Positions 33,284 to 44,860 of a stretch of 64,000 bases of DNA are shown in pieces. The notes beneath the pieces were generated by a model. The model saw nothing but the letters and a program-made list of their open reading frames with translations, ran no database searches and was not told the DNA's origin. This DNA is from Tetrapyrgos nigripes (taxonomy: Eukaryota > Basidiomycota > Agaricomycetes > Agaricales > Campanellaceae), in assembly GCA_013368315.1 (NCBI GenBank), contig JAACJM010000183.1, positions 62,001 to 126,000 of the forward strand, written 5' to 3'. A program made the translations under genes and the position numbers. The number at the start of each line of letters is the position of its first letter. Position 1 is the first letter of the stretch.

Positions 33284-35614
33284 TCAGTACTCGTCCGACC
33301 TTCCATGACTAGTGCGACTCTCATAAGCCACAATTCCCCGAGAAACCGAAGGGTACGAAATGACCGAGGAATCCGAACCCACACTAGATCTAGGACCCGA
33401 GCTGGACTTCGAGTCCCAACTCAAGCTCGATAATTCAGGCGTAATCTGCTGTCTTCCTGGTTGTCCATTATCATAATTCTGGCTGGATCCTCTATGCAGT
33501 CCCAAAAGTGACACGTAAGAGTCATGATGATCGACTATCTCTTCCATGCTTGAGTCTCCCAAGTGGCCACTTGTCGGCTTGGGGACGGTCAACGTTTGAT
33601 TTGGGGGCTGACAGAACGGAAGGATACGGGATTGGAAGTAGACCCAACGATTCTATCGGGTGTTTCTGGAAGCAGATTAGAATACCAACTCGAAACGGTG
33701 CTCGTAGGTAGCTCAGCCTGAGGGGGCGGCTTGGAAGGAAACAAAGACCACGGTGACGTTGTTCGTTCCTTAAAGGTCGTCTCCGCTGGTTTAACCCATC
33801 CAATCCCATCTCCGATCCTTTGTCCAACACCGTCCATGCCGACTTGTGGCCTTGGAACAGCAGTATAGAAAACCGAAGGTTCTGATGATGAAGTTTCGAG
33901 GCTGGATTGGATGCTGAAGCGAATCTGTGTCGACGTGGACGACTCGGTCCTATCCACCACAATATTCCCATCCCCATCTCCACTATACCCACTCTGAATA
34001 GTCCTTCTCGACCGGCTCCGTGTCAAACCCGAGATAGCCATCCTCGCATTGCGCCAAAGATCCACGAGTTTGGAATCGAGAGATCCAGTTCGAGAGGTCC
34101 TGTCGCTATACTCTGACACCGAGTAGGCGTATCCTGCTAGAGCCCTATCAGCGGAGACGTCCAAGACGACTGAGCCAGCATTGGTACTACGACGATTTTG
34201 ATGGCCGACTGTAGCAGCAGAGTTGGTAAGAGGCATCTTCTCGTTGGTAGCCGGCCGAGAAACGACCAATGCACCAGCCCCACCAACTCCAGCGCCGACT
34301 CCACTAGCAAAAGCGCCTCCAAATCCTCCTTCTGGGGAGCCATTGGAGAAAATCAATCTTCTTCCACCCATCTTTTCCTGGTAGAAGGCTGTGGTAGCAT
34401 GTCGTCTTCTCCGGCGGATGAAGCAGAGAAGTGCAGTGAGGAGGATAAGAACCAACAAAAGCAGGCCCAACGTCAGTCCAAGTATGAGTCCTAATTTGGA
34501 GGAACCTTTGGTAGCAGAAATCGTGCTCGTCTCGGTTGTGGAAGGAATCGAGAAAGTGTTGCCAGTCGACGATGGAGCTGAGACGACAGATCCACGTTCA
34601 GCACCGAGACTAGTGCTATCACCGGAGCCGTGGTCCTCAGAAGGAGAGGAAGATGTGGGAGAAGGACTGGGGAAGAGATTTCCAGGTGTTTTTCCTGACG
34701 ATTGCGGCGATTGCGAGTCCCTGTGGATTGAAAGATTATGCAAAGGAAGACTAGTTGGACTTGAGAAACGTACGAAACCCCGGAAGCTGAAGTGACAGAC
34801 TCTGCAGCTGCACTCGAAGTGGAAGAATGCGTATCTGACTGACTCGTCTCCGTGTCTTGAGGAGATGGTGGTGGTGGTGGTGGTGGTGGTGGAGGGGATG
34901 GCGGAGGAGGAGGTGCCGTCGTCTGTGTCTGGGCAGTCCCGGTTCTAAAAAATATCAAATGAGAGGACGAATTCGAATTGATTTGCCAAGACACACCTCG
35001 ACGTTTCTGACCCCGAGTTACCTCCACCACCACTTGACGAGTCACTGCCTGATCCTGATCCTGACCCTGATCCTGATCCTGGTTGACTACTATATGTTTT
35101 CAAGTCAACTCGGTCAGATGACAAAGTAATATTAAAAACGCACGCAGAATTCGCCGCTGCGATGGTGGAACTACTGGCAAGTATCTGCGGAACCTCAGTT
35201 GAAGGAACCCTGGAAGTGAAACAAGTCTACAATCAATAATTGCCAAGATACAGTGGTAGCAAGCAGACTCACGGGTCCAGATTCCGCACGACTTCCAAGA
35301 GATATTTGCTGTTGTAGACCGTAAGTTTCTGCAATCAACGATGACGAAAACTAACGCACTTTTCATTCGGAAAAGTCACCTCAAACATGTCCTGGTCCTT
35401 ATTCGTGTTCCTGACCGTCGTCACCAGCGTCCCACCATGATCCTGCGTAATCTCCCGCAACAACAACCCAAACGAAGACCCATCCCCAGATGTACGAATC
35501 CATGTACACTGTGTAGCTTCACCAACCCGTACGTCCGTAGGGCACTGGACTTGAAATGCACCCGTCGCTGTGATATGATACAGAAACTGAACGAGATAAA
35601 ATACACTTGTCGTT
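33284..35614 (-). CDS. Mucin-like single-pass membrane protein
   Basis: Order of parts: a hydrophobic leader (FYLVQFLYHITATG) and an extracellular head (AFQVQCPTDVRVGEATQCTW ... GLLLREITQDHGG). Then a Gly-Ser repeat (35090-35040), a poly-proline run of ten or more (34915-34860), a Ser/Thr-rich stalk, and one membrane helix (LGLILGLTLGLLLLVLILL, near 34490) followed by RRRRRH. Last is a long, serine-rich cytosolic tail. At least five short introns are visible. Known: this head-stalk-helix layout recurs in Agaricomycete surface proteins of unknown function. Unsure: the first exon is unresolved, since no ATG joins in phase to the exon starting at 35614. A one-base deficit in a run of five C near 33607 ends the frame at 33589; with one more C it continues to 33284. 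Confidence 0.6.
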
Positions 35615-35980
35615 CTACGTGTCAATTACATACTGTAATAAAACCATGATAGAGACTTACAAAAGTGTAAGCAAACGGCTCCCAATCATCCTCGCGCGGT
35701 TCTGCCTGCAGAGGCGGAGATGAGCCTAAGTGAAAACAGCAAAGGACAGCTTGACGGAAGGAGTGAGGGAGGGAAAGGAAGGAAGGGAGACAGGGAAACT
35801 TCGGAGGAACCTTCGAAGTATAGACCACGTCAGCTGGCATCGTTCTCATGGTATGGGAACAATCTCTTTTGGTTAGTTACAGGGTATACATATAGAATAT
35901 AGAATATTAGAAAGTTCTAGGTTGCGGTGCGGTCTGTAGCCGGAGATAATTAAATGGCTGTGCTACCTATCGGAGCCCTG

Positions 35981-37420
35981 CTAGTCCTTCCACACTACTT
36001 CGAAGTCTAAACCCTCGTCTTGCATTGCTACCATAGCACAGTAACCCTTACTGCACATCAGCTCTTCACAATTTTCGATTGGGACCGTTATCTCAACTCT
36101 TTCCAGCAAACCGTCCGCATTTTCAGGTTTCCATCGAGACCTGATCATATCAGAGAAAGCTTCGAAATCGAAAAGAGGGAAGATGGAGCAGGTAAAGACT
36201 ACCTCTAGCTCTTGGAGTGACGGAAGAATGGGATTTGCTTCGCCGAAGCTCAAAGTCATCGAAGATACGAAGCCAGGGAAATATTGACCCCACTTTGCCT
36301 CGCTGTGGTAACGGAATGATTTCAGATCGGGAACAAGGCGAAGAATAGAGACAAGATCGTGTACGGATGAGAGCGAGAGGGTTTGGAGGGAGGTGCATTG
36401 TGTGTAGTTTATGAAGTTGGCTACATGTTCGACTAGTGTCTGCTCGCTTACACCAGCCATGCAATATATACTGGTGCTGAGCGTCAACGAGGGAAGCGAA
36501 GGGAGATCGAGGTACTCATAAAGATGCGGAAGAGTGCTGATCAAATCATGTTCGCAAGAACCACTTATTTCGAGATCATCGAGATGTGGAAGCGAAATAA
36601 GACCCATTTCCTCGAACTCTGACTCGCCGTAATCCCCAAATAATTTCAACAAGGACAGCGATGTCAATGATTTGCAGCAATCCATGACCAGGAGTCGAAA
36701 GATTTCGTCCACCAAAACGTTCGCGAGTCGGAGAGTGGTAAGACTAGTGGTATGAGGTGTAAGCTGTTTGGACATGGTATCGGAATGGTTTCGGAACCAC
36801 GCTTGACGAAGGGCACTGAAAAAAGGGCAAGGAAGAAAGGCCGGAACCCTGACGTCAAGGGATTTGAGACAAGGAAGAGCGTTTAGAGAAGAGAACACTC
36901 TGCGTAGAGTACCTCTATCGGCGTTCAAGTTATAGGAAAGATGCTCCCATCTCGGAGCTAGCTCTACGAGATAGCAGAGCAGATCTTCCCATGCACAACC
37001 CTGGGGGCGACCGTGGATATTGAGGTAGAGAGGAAGTCGGCGTGACCTAGTGACACTTGCTCGTATCACCTCAGTATAGGAGGGCTTGGCGACAAAGAAT
37101 AGGTCCACATCAACCTTCGACCATAGTCGCGGATTAGCAAACGCTACAGTACGCCATCCGAGGCATACAGCACTGAGAATCAGCGGCTGCGGGAGCTTCT
37201 TGGTGCCGGTGAAGGCTAGGCCTTCTTCGTTACAGAAGAGGTGGAATATTTCCGCCAATATTTCGGCAGGTAATTTTCGAATGGGAGCTCGTTGAGAGTC
37301 GCGGAGACGCAGATATGTCTCTACAGTATGGCGTTTGTGCTTTAATCTGTCAAGCTTCTGCTGTAGTTCCTTGATATCTTCATCACAACAAAGCATATCA
37401 ACCAATGCGCTTTGGTCCAA
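35981..37420 (-). CDS. F-box protein, single exon, 479 aa
   Basis: An uninterrupted frame. Residues 10-40 form a charged coiled coil (DIKELQQKLDRLKHKRHTVE). An F-box follows at about 45-100 (PIRKLPAEILAEIFHLFC ... ILSAVCLGWRTVAFANPRLW). The rest is an irregular leucine-rich repeat region (for example CKSLTSLSLLKLFGDYG, SLPSLTLSTSIYCM, LQELEVVF). Known: the F-box binds Skp1 and recruits substrates to an SCF ubiquitin ligase; large families with this coiled coil plus F-box start are typical of mushroom genomes. The length fits the family and no lesion is seen. The substrate is unknown. A repeat element begins 86 bases upstream of the start codon. Confidence 0.85.
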   Translation of the reverse strand: MDQSALVDMLCCDEDIKELQQKLDRLKHKRHTVETYLRLRDSQRAPIRKLPAEILAEIFHLFCNEEGLAFTGTKKLPQPLILSAVCLGWRTVAFANPRLWSKVDVDLFFVAKPSYTEVIRASVTRSRRLPLYLNIHGRPQGCAWEDLLCYLVELAPRWEHLSYNLNADRGTLRRVFSSLNALPCLKSLDVRVPAFLPCPFFSALRQAWFRNHSDTMSKQLTPHTTSLTTLRLANVLVDEIFRLLVMDCCKSLTSLSLLKLFGDYGESEFEEMGLISLPHLDDLEISGSCEHDLISTLPHLYEYLDLPSLPSLTLSTSIYCMAGVSEQTLVEHVANFINYTQCTSLQTLSLSSVHDLVSILRLVPDLKSFRYHSEAKWGQYFPGFVSSMTLSFGEANPILPSLQELEVVFTCSIFPLFDFEAFSDMIRSRWKPENADGLLERVEITVPIENCEELMCSKGYCAMVAMQDEGLDFEVVWKD

Positions 37421-37505
37421 GTAAGTCGAATCCTGGTCGACTTGTGATTGGTATTGCCGAAAGTACGAGCGAAGTTGTCCTTGGATTGAGGCATTAGAGT
37501 TGCAT

Positions 37506-38224
37506 TAGAGAGCTTGCGCAGAGCCACCAGAAGCCACGTGTGGCTTAGTAACCGTGCGCAGAGCGGTTGGCTCGAAGTTGTGTGCGCAACCCAAACGCAG
37601 CCATATATCGCTCGTCAGTCCAACAACTGCTATTCCTTCTCTTTTATCCTCATTTCGCATCACGACCAAGACCTCAGGTAACTAATCACACAGCCCCAAG
37701 CACCATGGTACTCTAGGACACGTCAGGAGTATGGCAGGAACATTTGGCAGCTTTCATTAGGATACGCAGGTGTGTATGCTGCTTTCTGCATACTTTTTGG
37801 GTCTAAATTTGATTTAGGGCTGTTTAGAATGGTCCAGTCTCCTGCATATCTGAGCTGGCTCCAAAAATGATGCCGTTATCCATGCCCCCTCACCACCCTG
37901 CGCTTTCTCTCCACATATCCTCACCTGCTGCTCTCCTCTTTTTATCAGACATACTGTCTGACCCCAGCATCCTTTCCAGTTCATCTGTTTGTTGAGAAAA
38001 GCTCATCATTCCTCTCACAAGCTCTCATAGTTCATATATGTCAAATCTCTGTTGCGCTAGTTTTTGTACATCATATCCTGGTTTTTTTGTGCTCAGACTA
38101 TTCCTGGATGCTCCCTCCATTACTTCCTATGCTTGTTTCTCATGTACTCACTGTAGGTACCTCAATATACGCTTTGCAGCTTGCGCACATGATTTTGAGC
38201 CATCCGCTCTGCGCAAGCTCTCTA
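37506..38224. mobile_element. Non-autonomous element with inverted ends TAGAGAGCTTGCGCAGAGC
   Basis: The left end (TAGAGAGCTTGCGCAGAGC at 37506) is the inverse of the right end at 38206-38224. The match continues after a 40-base insertion in the left arm (GGTTGGCTC...TGTGCGCAA at 37564-37592 against 38184-38205). The interior of about 600 bases has no supported gene. No clear target duplication, so the superfamily is undecided. It sits in the promoter region of the F-box gene. Confidence 0.5.
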
Positions 38225-38631
38225 TTGTCGCGTTCAGTGGGCTCGGTGTAAGCTGGCTGAATTGCGGCTTCAGATGTCATACCTGGATGCAGTACATATG
38301 TGAGTTGAGAAGAGACATCGGCCAAACGCCTAGAAGTAAAGGCTGACCAGAAGTCATGGATGTACGGAAGAGAGAGAAGCGCTGTTTGTCCTTGCTTTTC
38401 CTCATCATGCTATTCACGTGTTCGATGCACTTCTCACGCGTTACCTGCACAAGCGGGATGAGTGCGTTTAGGTGGATTTTTGTCGGGCATTCTTGAACTG
38501 AAGTAAATCTGGAACATTTCCTCAATGGCTGGACTCATCCAAAAATTTTGTCCAAATATGCAATCATCCCTGCCGTGCCGCCACCATACTGCCAGAGTCG
38601 CTTCATTGAGCCAATAAATATGAAAGGGATG
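38225..38631. other. Intergenic region with dispersed repeat copy
   Basis: Bases 38458-38545 match 10907-10985. The following CCAAATATGCA piece also resembles sequence near 12000. No gene seen. Confidence 0.45.
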
Positions 38632-38896
38632 TGGGCCAACGCTGCGCGCAGCGAGTACGAGGCCGCAGGGTTTACCGAAGTTGGACGAGGTGAACAGGTG
38701 TGCTGAAGTTCAGCATAGCTGGGAACAAAACGCTACGGGTTACTGGACACAGGCTGTAGGCAAACAAACTGTGACATCACTGTCCAAAACAAAGCTAGGG
38801 AAATCTACAAATGGAAAAAGCAGGGGGCGATTCGACATAGCCACAGGCGGAAAAGGAGTGTAAAGAACCGTCCTTCATTTCATTTCAGCCTCGTAA
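38632..38896 (-). repeat. TTACGAGGCC-family element, type I, full length
   Basis: On the minus strand it starts TTACGAGGCTG at 38896, carries TTTACACTCC and GTGGCTATG, and ends with GCGGCCTCGTACTCGCTG plus a perfect hairpin (CGCTGCGCGCAGCG) and TTGGCCCAC at 38632. A second, solitary 3' hairpin end lies next to it at 38907-38941. Confidence 0.6.
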
Positions 38897-38941
38897 TGAA
38901 GTGGTTGTGAGCCAGCGCTCAAGCGTGGCGAATACGAGGCC

Positions 38942-41161
38942 GTCGCAGTCCAAGCTTTGAATGTACACATTATTTTATTGGACTTCTTTGTATTAAAACC
39001 CCACCGTACAAATACTAAGTTGTACTAATCACGGAATTGGGACGAACATTGCCATGCATGGCATATGGTGGCCATGTAAAGACCATCATGGTTTGAAGAT
39101 GGCAGTGGATGGTATGCAGTTGCCATCAGGGTGCCATGTTATGGAGTACAATGGCAAGCATATACCATCAATGGCGTGGTTTACCATGTTTTATGGGATC
39201 ACTCTTGGGCCAAAATACCTATGTTATATGACACGAGTGTATGTTATATCCACCAAGAGTATGTTATGCGTCATTTTTACATGTTATGTATGATGAATCT
39301 AAATTTCTGGCACCAAGGCAAAGATGATTTGCCTTTATGTAGCAGTTTTTAATGAGCATTTCTAATGTAAAGTGATTTCATAGCTTAAGTTTGCTTGACC
39401 AGTTGAATAAACGAGGTGCAACAATCCTATGTTAGACCCATTTCTAAGTAAAATTATCACTGAGAGTAAGTTGGAATGTATTGAATAATATGACGTGGTG
39501 CTTCAGTCTTCATTCCCAGGTAATGTCCTGGTTATCATACATGTTACACCAGTTCATGTTCAGGTGAAGTGTAAATGGTGAATGGTATTAGCAATAGTAT
39601 GTATGTAGTAATGTAAAGATATAGTATGTAGTAACATACGGCGATTGAAGGTTCATTGTAATTCATGACGTATTGCCTGACCCTGTTTGACCCCACTTTT
39701 TTGGGCTTGATCAAGCCAAAAATCGGGTCAAACTGCAAGCCGATCTGCTGCCTCACTTTTTTTCCCAAGTCAATTTTGGAGCCTGATTTCAGCGCCCTTA
39801 TTCAATTCGGACAAGTCAGGCAAGTTCGGCAATCTCAACAAGTTCTTTCTGTACAGTTGCCACAGAGGCTCATGTAGGTTTTCGACCGAAGACCAACTCG
39901 AGGAAGCATAAGTGCCCATTGGTATTCATTTCTGAATGAATTTCCCTGCTGAATTAGCTTTGCAAGTGTGCGAGACATTGAGCTTATTGTTGATATATCC
40001 CAATGAACAGACTGGAAGTCATACAGTGGTATGTATGCTAGACTTAGATATGAGGCCTTCAGCCCAGAGTCTCACTTGGAAAAAAGCTCAAATCAATGTG
40101 ATTCCTGAGTTCTACAGAAATCTCAATGAAGAGCTATTGAGGTGCAGCTGGACAATGGAGGAAAGGGAGAGCATTTGAAGTCCATCCCATGATGAATTCC
40201 ACCTAGGAATCCTTCCAACGAGTGCCCAATAAGGAACAGGAAGGTATTGTCCACAAGAAGATGTATGTCAAAGTTAGAAAAACTTGAGAAAAAACATAAC
40301 AGAAGTTGAGCACAAACCTACACATGAGTAGTTATACCCCTCAGATCTCTCAATCTTCTTCATGTTTGTGATAAAGCCCAGAACAACACTTGCATTTTAT
40401 ACATCAATGATCTCTAAGAAATGACATATCTTTCTGATACCTGTGTAGGTATAACATCAGGAAACTTAACCTCCAGTGGTGTCCAAATCGGGCGAACACA
40501 TCCGCAGAGGTAATTTGACAGGAAATTGAGTGAGAATGAATAGCAATAGGCACTTGCCCTCTCGATCTTGAGCCTGCAGTCAAAAGATCTACATGAGCCT
40601 AGGTGGCAACTGTATTTTGCCTCCCCTTGATCACTTCATCCTTTCTGCCCTCAAGCTTTGCTCAACATTCCTTCCCTTGTCGCTCAGGGATTTCGCATAA
40701 TCAGAGGGACCATGTTCGTCGTTCACATAAGTACATGATGATGGCCTTCCCTGCCAGGAGTGCTCTCCAATAGGCAGAGACAAGATCCCTCTGTTTCCCA
40801 CTGTGAAGAAGAATTTCATTCCATCACGGAAGGCTTCTGCTCTGGAAGCGACTCATTCTGCACATAGAGTCCCCCGATGTGGCACGTGATTTCCCAACTC
40901 GCCCAATTTATTCGTAAATTCTAGCTCATGCCCGCTTTTGGTTCCGCTGATTACCTAAGGTAAATGGATGACGTCCTCAACCCTCGTTGCTCGGTAGTGG
41001 TTCTTTTGGTTTTGTTCTCGCATAGCTGTAAATAGATAAGAGACACATTAGAAATTATACCTGAAATTTGACTTACAACAATTAGAACTTACACTTCAAG
41101 CACACTGACATTTGTAGGATATAGCATTGGAGATTGGCCAGGTGAGAACATACATTAGTTT
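38942..41161. other. Gene-poor region left of the Ngaro element
   Basis: No gene can be supported. Bases 39050-39210 are unusually rich in ATGGC/CCATG words and 39220-39300 in ATGTTAT words. Short open frames at 39665-39877 and 39936-40178 lack recognisable domains. Confidence 0.4.
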
Positions 41162-41624
41162 GTCTTATTTTAAAGTGACTTTACAAAGGTCTAATCATCG
41201 AAGTGAGTAACTACTCCAATTTCTTTTCTTCTTTCTCTCAACGCTCCGCGCGTAGGACCTCATTGCTGTCCGTTCATTACCTCCGTGGGTTCAAAGGTTG
41301 ACGCCTCAGAGCTACAAACTTATTATGCCTCCGTGGCGCCAATACACGTCTCCGTAACTTCCACAGCACTCATACTTGTTAGAACTTCTCTTTCAAGTAT
41401 CATATTTTTATGTATCACATTTCTTACATCCTTATTTCCTTACATGTTTTACCTCACATTTGATTTTTTAGTTTATAGTACTTAATATGCCCAAGAGACT
41501 CATTCACTATTCATCCTTCTCCATCTCATCACTGATTCACGAGTCTCTTGGGTAAGTTTATTCATCCTTCTCATACATATCACTAATTCACGAGTCTTGA
41601 TAGTTATATCCAGTCTTTGAGTTA
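41162..41624 (+). repeat. Ngaro split repeat A1
   Basis: Begins GTCTTATTTTAAAGTGACTT and ends in CCAGTCTTTGAGTTA. The identical-length partner A2 is at 46036-46498. The noticed differences are a G/A near 41200 and an A/G near 41310. Confidence 0.9.
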
Positions 41625-41652
41625 TATCTAAACATTGCTTCACTCATCCTTT

Positions 41653-42992
41653 ATGTCTGGCCGTGGCACTCCTACTTTGCAGTCTGCCGCCGATAATCTC
41701 ACTTCTCGTGTTGAAAGTTTGGACCAGCAAGCTCAATCCATTGTTGATACCACACCCAATGTCCAAACTCAGCCTACTGGAGCGGCTTCAGGATCGTCCT
41801 CGACCGAGTCTGGAGGAACGGCTTCAGGATCATCCTCTGCCCCCGTCGACCGCCAATGCTCCGAACAGTGCATGGACCAGATCAAACGATTTGAATCTGG
41901 AGACGCATCCAAATTCGACGCTTGCACCCGAATTCAGAGAATCCTTAATCAGTTCATGCCAGGGCCAAACGTGGCACAGCAACGACGAAAGACTTACGAA
42001 ATGTACTTCGGTCTCCTTGACCAAGCCGACAGAACCCTCAGGTCAGCTGAAAGCTCTGGTGCACATCTCGCCAAGTCTAGCGGGTCAGAGAAGCGAGGTC
42101 ATAAGGATGAAGATGAAAGTGGATCTGATGGAGAGGGAGATTCAGTTGCTGAAAGTGATGACGAGGGGAACTATGTCGTTAAGGAGAAAGTTGACAGAAG
42201 GCTACTCGCATGGAAGTGGGCAGATGGGGAAGGACCTCCGAGCACATTTCTCACGAAATCTAACTTGGAGAAGACTCGACTCACCTACGCAAACTGGCTC
42301 CGAGATCCCCGACTTGTCAAAGCCTCGGCCTTCAGTCACATTGACCGACCCGAATTCCCGGATTCCGAATGGACCAACCTCTTTAAAGGAAGGTTCATCG
42401 ACTTCGACTCCATCCTCACAAGCCTCAGTACCATCGAATGCGATGACAAAGGAACTTTCAAGGTTGGAGGAGGTGAATTCCGAATTTCAGGGACCAAGAC
42501 AGCTTCTAGAAAAGTCAAAACCCATGGTGATTGGACGATCGCGAGCGGGGCATACCTCGAGGTTATCCAGTTCGCATTGCCGTGGAAGGAAGGAGAGTTC
42601 AGGGTTTACTCGAAACACATCAACAGTTTATTCAAATCACTTGTGGATACATCCCAACATATCAACGTCGTTAACTACGACAAAGCTGTCCGTCAACGAG
42701 TTGCCAACACCAACAAAATCCTCTTGTCCGACACTATCCAATTCGCTGACCTTTACCTCCATTGGGTCATCAATGTCCCCCACCTGCCTCTCGGAACCAA
42801 CCATCTTACTCCTCTCCTTTCAGACCCAATCCAGCGCAACGCAGGTGATTCAACTTCACAGCCGATGTGTGCCGCAACTGGAATGACAGTAAATGTACCA
42901 AGCAGGCCAGGGATTGCAACTGGATCCACGTCTGTTCCAATTGCCGAAGTGGATCCCACACCAAAGACAAGTGCGACTCAGGAAAGAAGTGA
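41653..42992 (+). pseudogene. Ngaro Gag-like protein with zinc knuckle, one frameshift
   Basis: Starts MSGRGTPTLQSAADNLTSRV, with a predicted coiled coil and an acidic Ser-rich linker, then a capsid-like region (TFLTKSNLEKTRLTYANWL ... LYLHWVINVPHLPLG). A Cys/His cluster (VCRNWNDSKCTK, then HVCSNCRSGSHTKDKC) follows in the minus-one frame at 42862-42980 and ends in a stop at 42990-42992. Known: Gag proteins of PAT/Ngaro elements end in such Cys-rich RNA-binding knuckles. One missing base near 42850 (GATTCAACTTC) puts the knuckle out of frame and artificially fuses Gag to the downstream Pol frame, giving an 866-residue open frame. Confidence 0.65.
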
Positions 42993-44860
42993 GAAGAGCT
43001 GGGTAATGGAAGTAAGGGAGAAGTTGGAGAAGAGGCCTAGGTTTTTGAGGGATCTGGTATGGGGAGATGAGGAGATTGACGGGGGAGGAGGTGGTGGTGA
43101 GCTGAGAAGGTTAACGTTGGGAGATGCGACAGAATTGATGGAACCTTTGCCGGATGTCCCAGATCACGAGAGGAGCAATTTAGTTGCTTTGAATACCATA
43201 CGTAACAATCCAGAACTTTTTCGAATCACAACACCTATCAATGTCAATCGTTTGGAAGAACTTGCGAGTACTCACCCTAATCGACCTTGGATCAAATCCC
43301 TCTTTCGAGCCCTTCGCGATGGATACTGGCCCTGGGCAGACTATTCCAGTTCAGAAATTCCAAATATCCTTGACCGCTCATACCCCTTGAAGGACCCTAT
43401 ACACGTCAAATTTGCATGTGATCAGCGTGACATCGAGATCAGTAAGGGCCGATTCTCACAATGCTTCCCTGATCTTCTACCCGGAATGCATGCTGTTCCC
43501 GTCGTCGTGGTCCCCAAACCAAACTCCGATAAACTTCGCATGACTGTCCACCATAGCGCCAAGCCATTCCCCATCAATTCGATGATTGACAAAGCTAAAG
43601 TGTCAGTCCCACTCGACAACCTTCATGATCTAGGAGCGGCATTAATTAGATGGAGGAGACGAAATGGATATGTGAAGCTTGTGGTATGGAAATCGGATGT
43701 TTCTGAGGCCTATAGGAGGTCACCGATGCACCCTTTGTGGCAGATCAAACAAGTGGTACGCATCGGGGACACTTTCAACGTTGATCATTGCAACAATTTT
43801 GGGAATAGGGGAGCTGGAGGTATACATGGGTCTTGGATGGGATTAGTAGGATGGATTGCGAAGAATGTGAAGGGTATTGATGATGTTTTCACGTATGTGG
43901 ATGATAACTTTGGATTTGAGGAGGCAACAAACATGGTATGGTACGAAAAGGGACAATGTCTTATGCCGGACAAGCAGAAGAGGTTGTTGGAACTGTGGGA
44001 CGAATTAGGAGTTCCGCACGATGGACCTAAACAGATATTTGGAGATGTCCTGGTTATAATTGGTTTTGACGTTGATCCGAACGCCATGACGATTTCAATG
44101 CCTCCTTCCTCAAAAGCAGAGCTCATTACAGCAATCAGAACTTTCGCAACCCCTAGACAACGACACACTCTTCGCGAATTCCAGGAAATCGGTGGATGGT
44201 GCAATTGGTCATTTAACGTCTACCCCTTCTTGTGACCAGGTTTATCTTGCCTATATCAGAAGATCTCAGGCAAATCTGAAGGAAAAGCACCTATCTGGGT
44301 CAACTTGGCAATGTGCAGAGAGCTGGTTTGGATGGCGGATCATATGGAGAAGCTAGAAGGGGTTAGAATGCTTCACGCAGAAGATTGGGGGATTGAAGAT
44401 GCAGAGGTTATTATGTTTTGTGATGCTTGTCCAGAGGGGATGGGTTTTATGGACTGAAATCGGTAATGTCACTCTAGGTTTTCAGTGCCGAATCGACGAT
44501 CGTTCACATGGAATTTTTTATTTTGAGGCTCTCGCGGTCGTATCAGCCTTGGCCTTTGCATTCCATTCATTATTCCCCTCCCCGTCACGCATTGCAATCT
44601 TCACCGATAACTCGAACACTGTTGACATGTTCAATTCGTTGAAAGCATCTCCTATTTACAACCCTATCCTTATGACCGCCGTCGATCTCTTAATTCAACA
44701 CGACGCTCAATTACGCGTCTCTCATATTCCTGGTACATCGAACCAGATAGCCGACTCTTTATCCCGTTTCAATAATAGTTTGGCCTACGAATTATCCCCT
44801 TCCATTACTATCAACCCTTTCACACCCCCTCGAGTGACGCTGGGGGCAGATCTATCATGA
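42960..44860 (+). pseudogene. Ngaro reverse transcriptase and RNase H, two lesions
   Basis: The reverse transcriptase shows VVVVPKPNSDKLRMTVHHS, KSDVSEAYRR, the catalytic YVDDNFGF (near 43900) and TLREFQEIGGWCNWSFN. A TGA at 44233-44235 stands where the minus-strand relative (about 21000) has an arginine, so CGA probably became TGA. RNase H continues with MCRELVWMADHME, FCDACPEGMGF, FTDNSNTVDMFNSL and HIPGTSNQIADSLSRF. A one-base insertion near 44450 (TTTTATGG) shifts the frame in between. The end overlaps the recombinase start by ATGA at 44857-44860. Inactive as read. Confidence 0.75.

Noticed and set aside
41663..42886. 407-residue open frame overlapping Ngaro Gag in the plus-one frame
   Set aside because: Ser/Pro/Leu-rich shadow of the Gag coding strand; no domain, and the real frame has coiled-coil, capsid-like and polymerase motifs.
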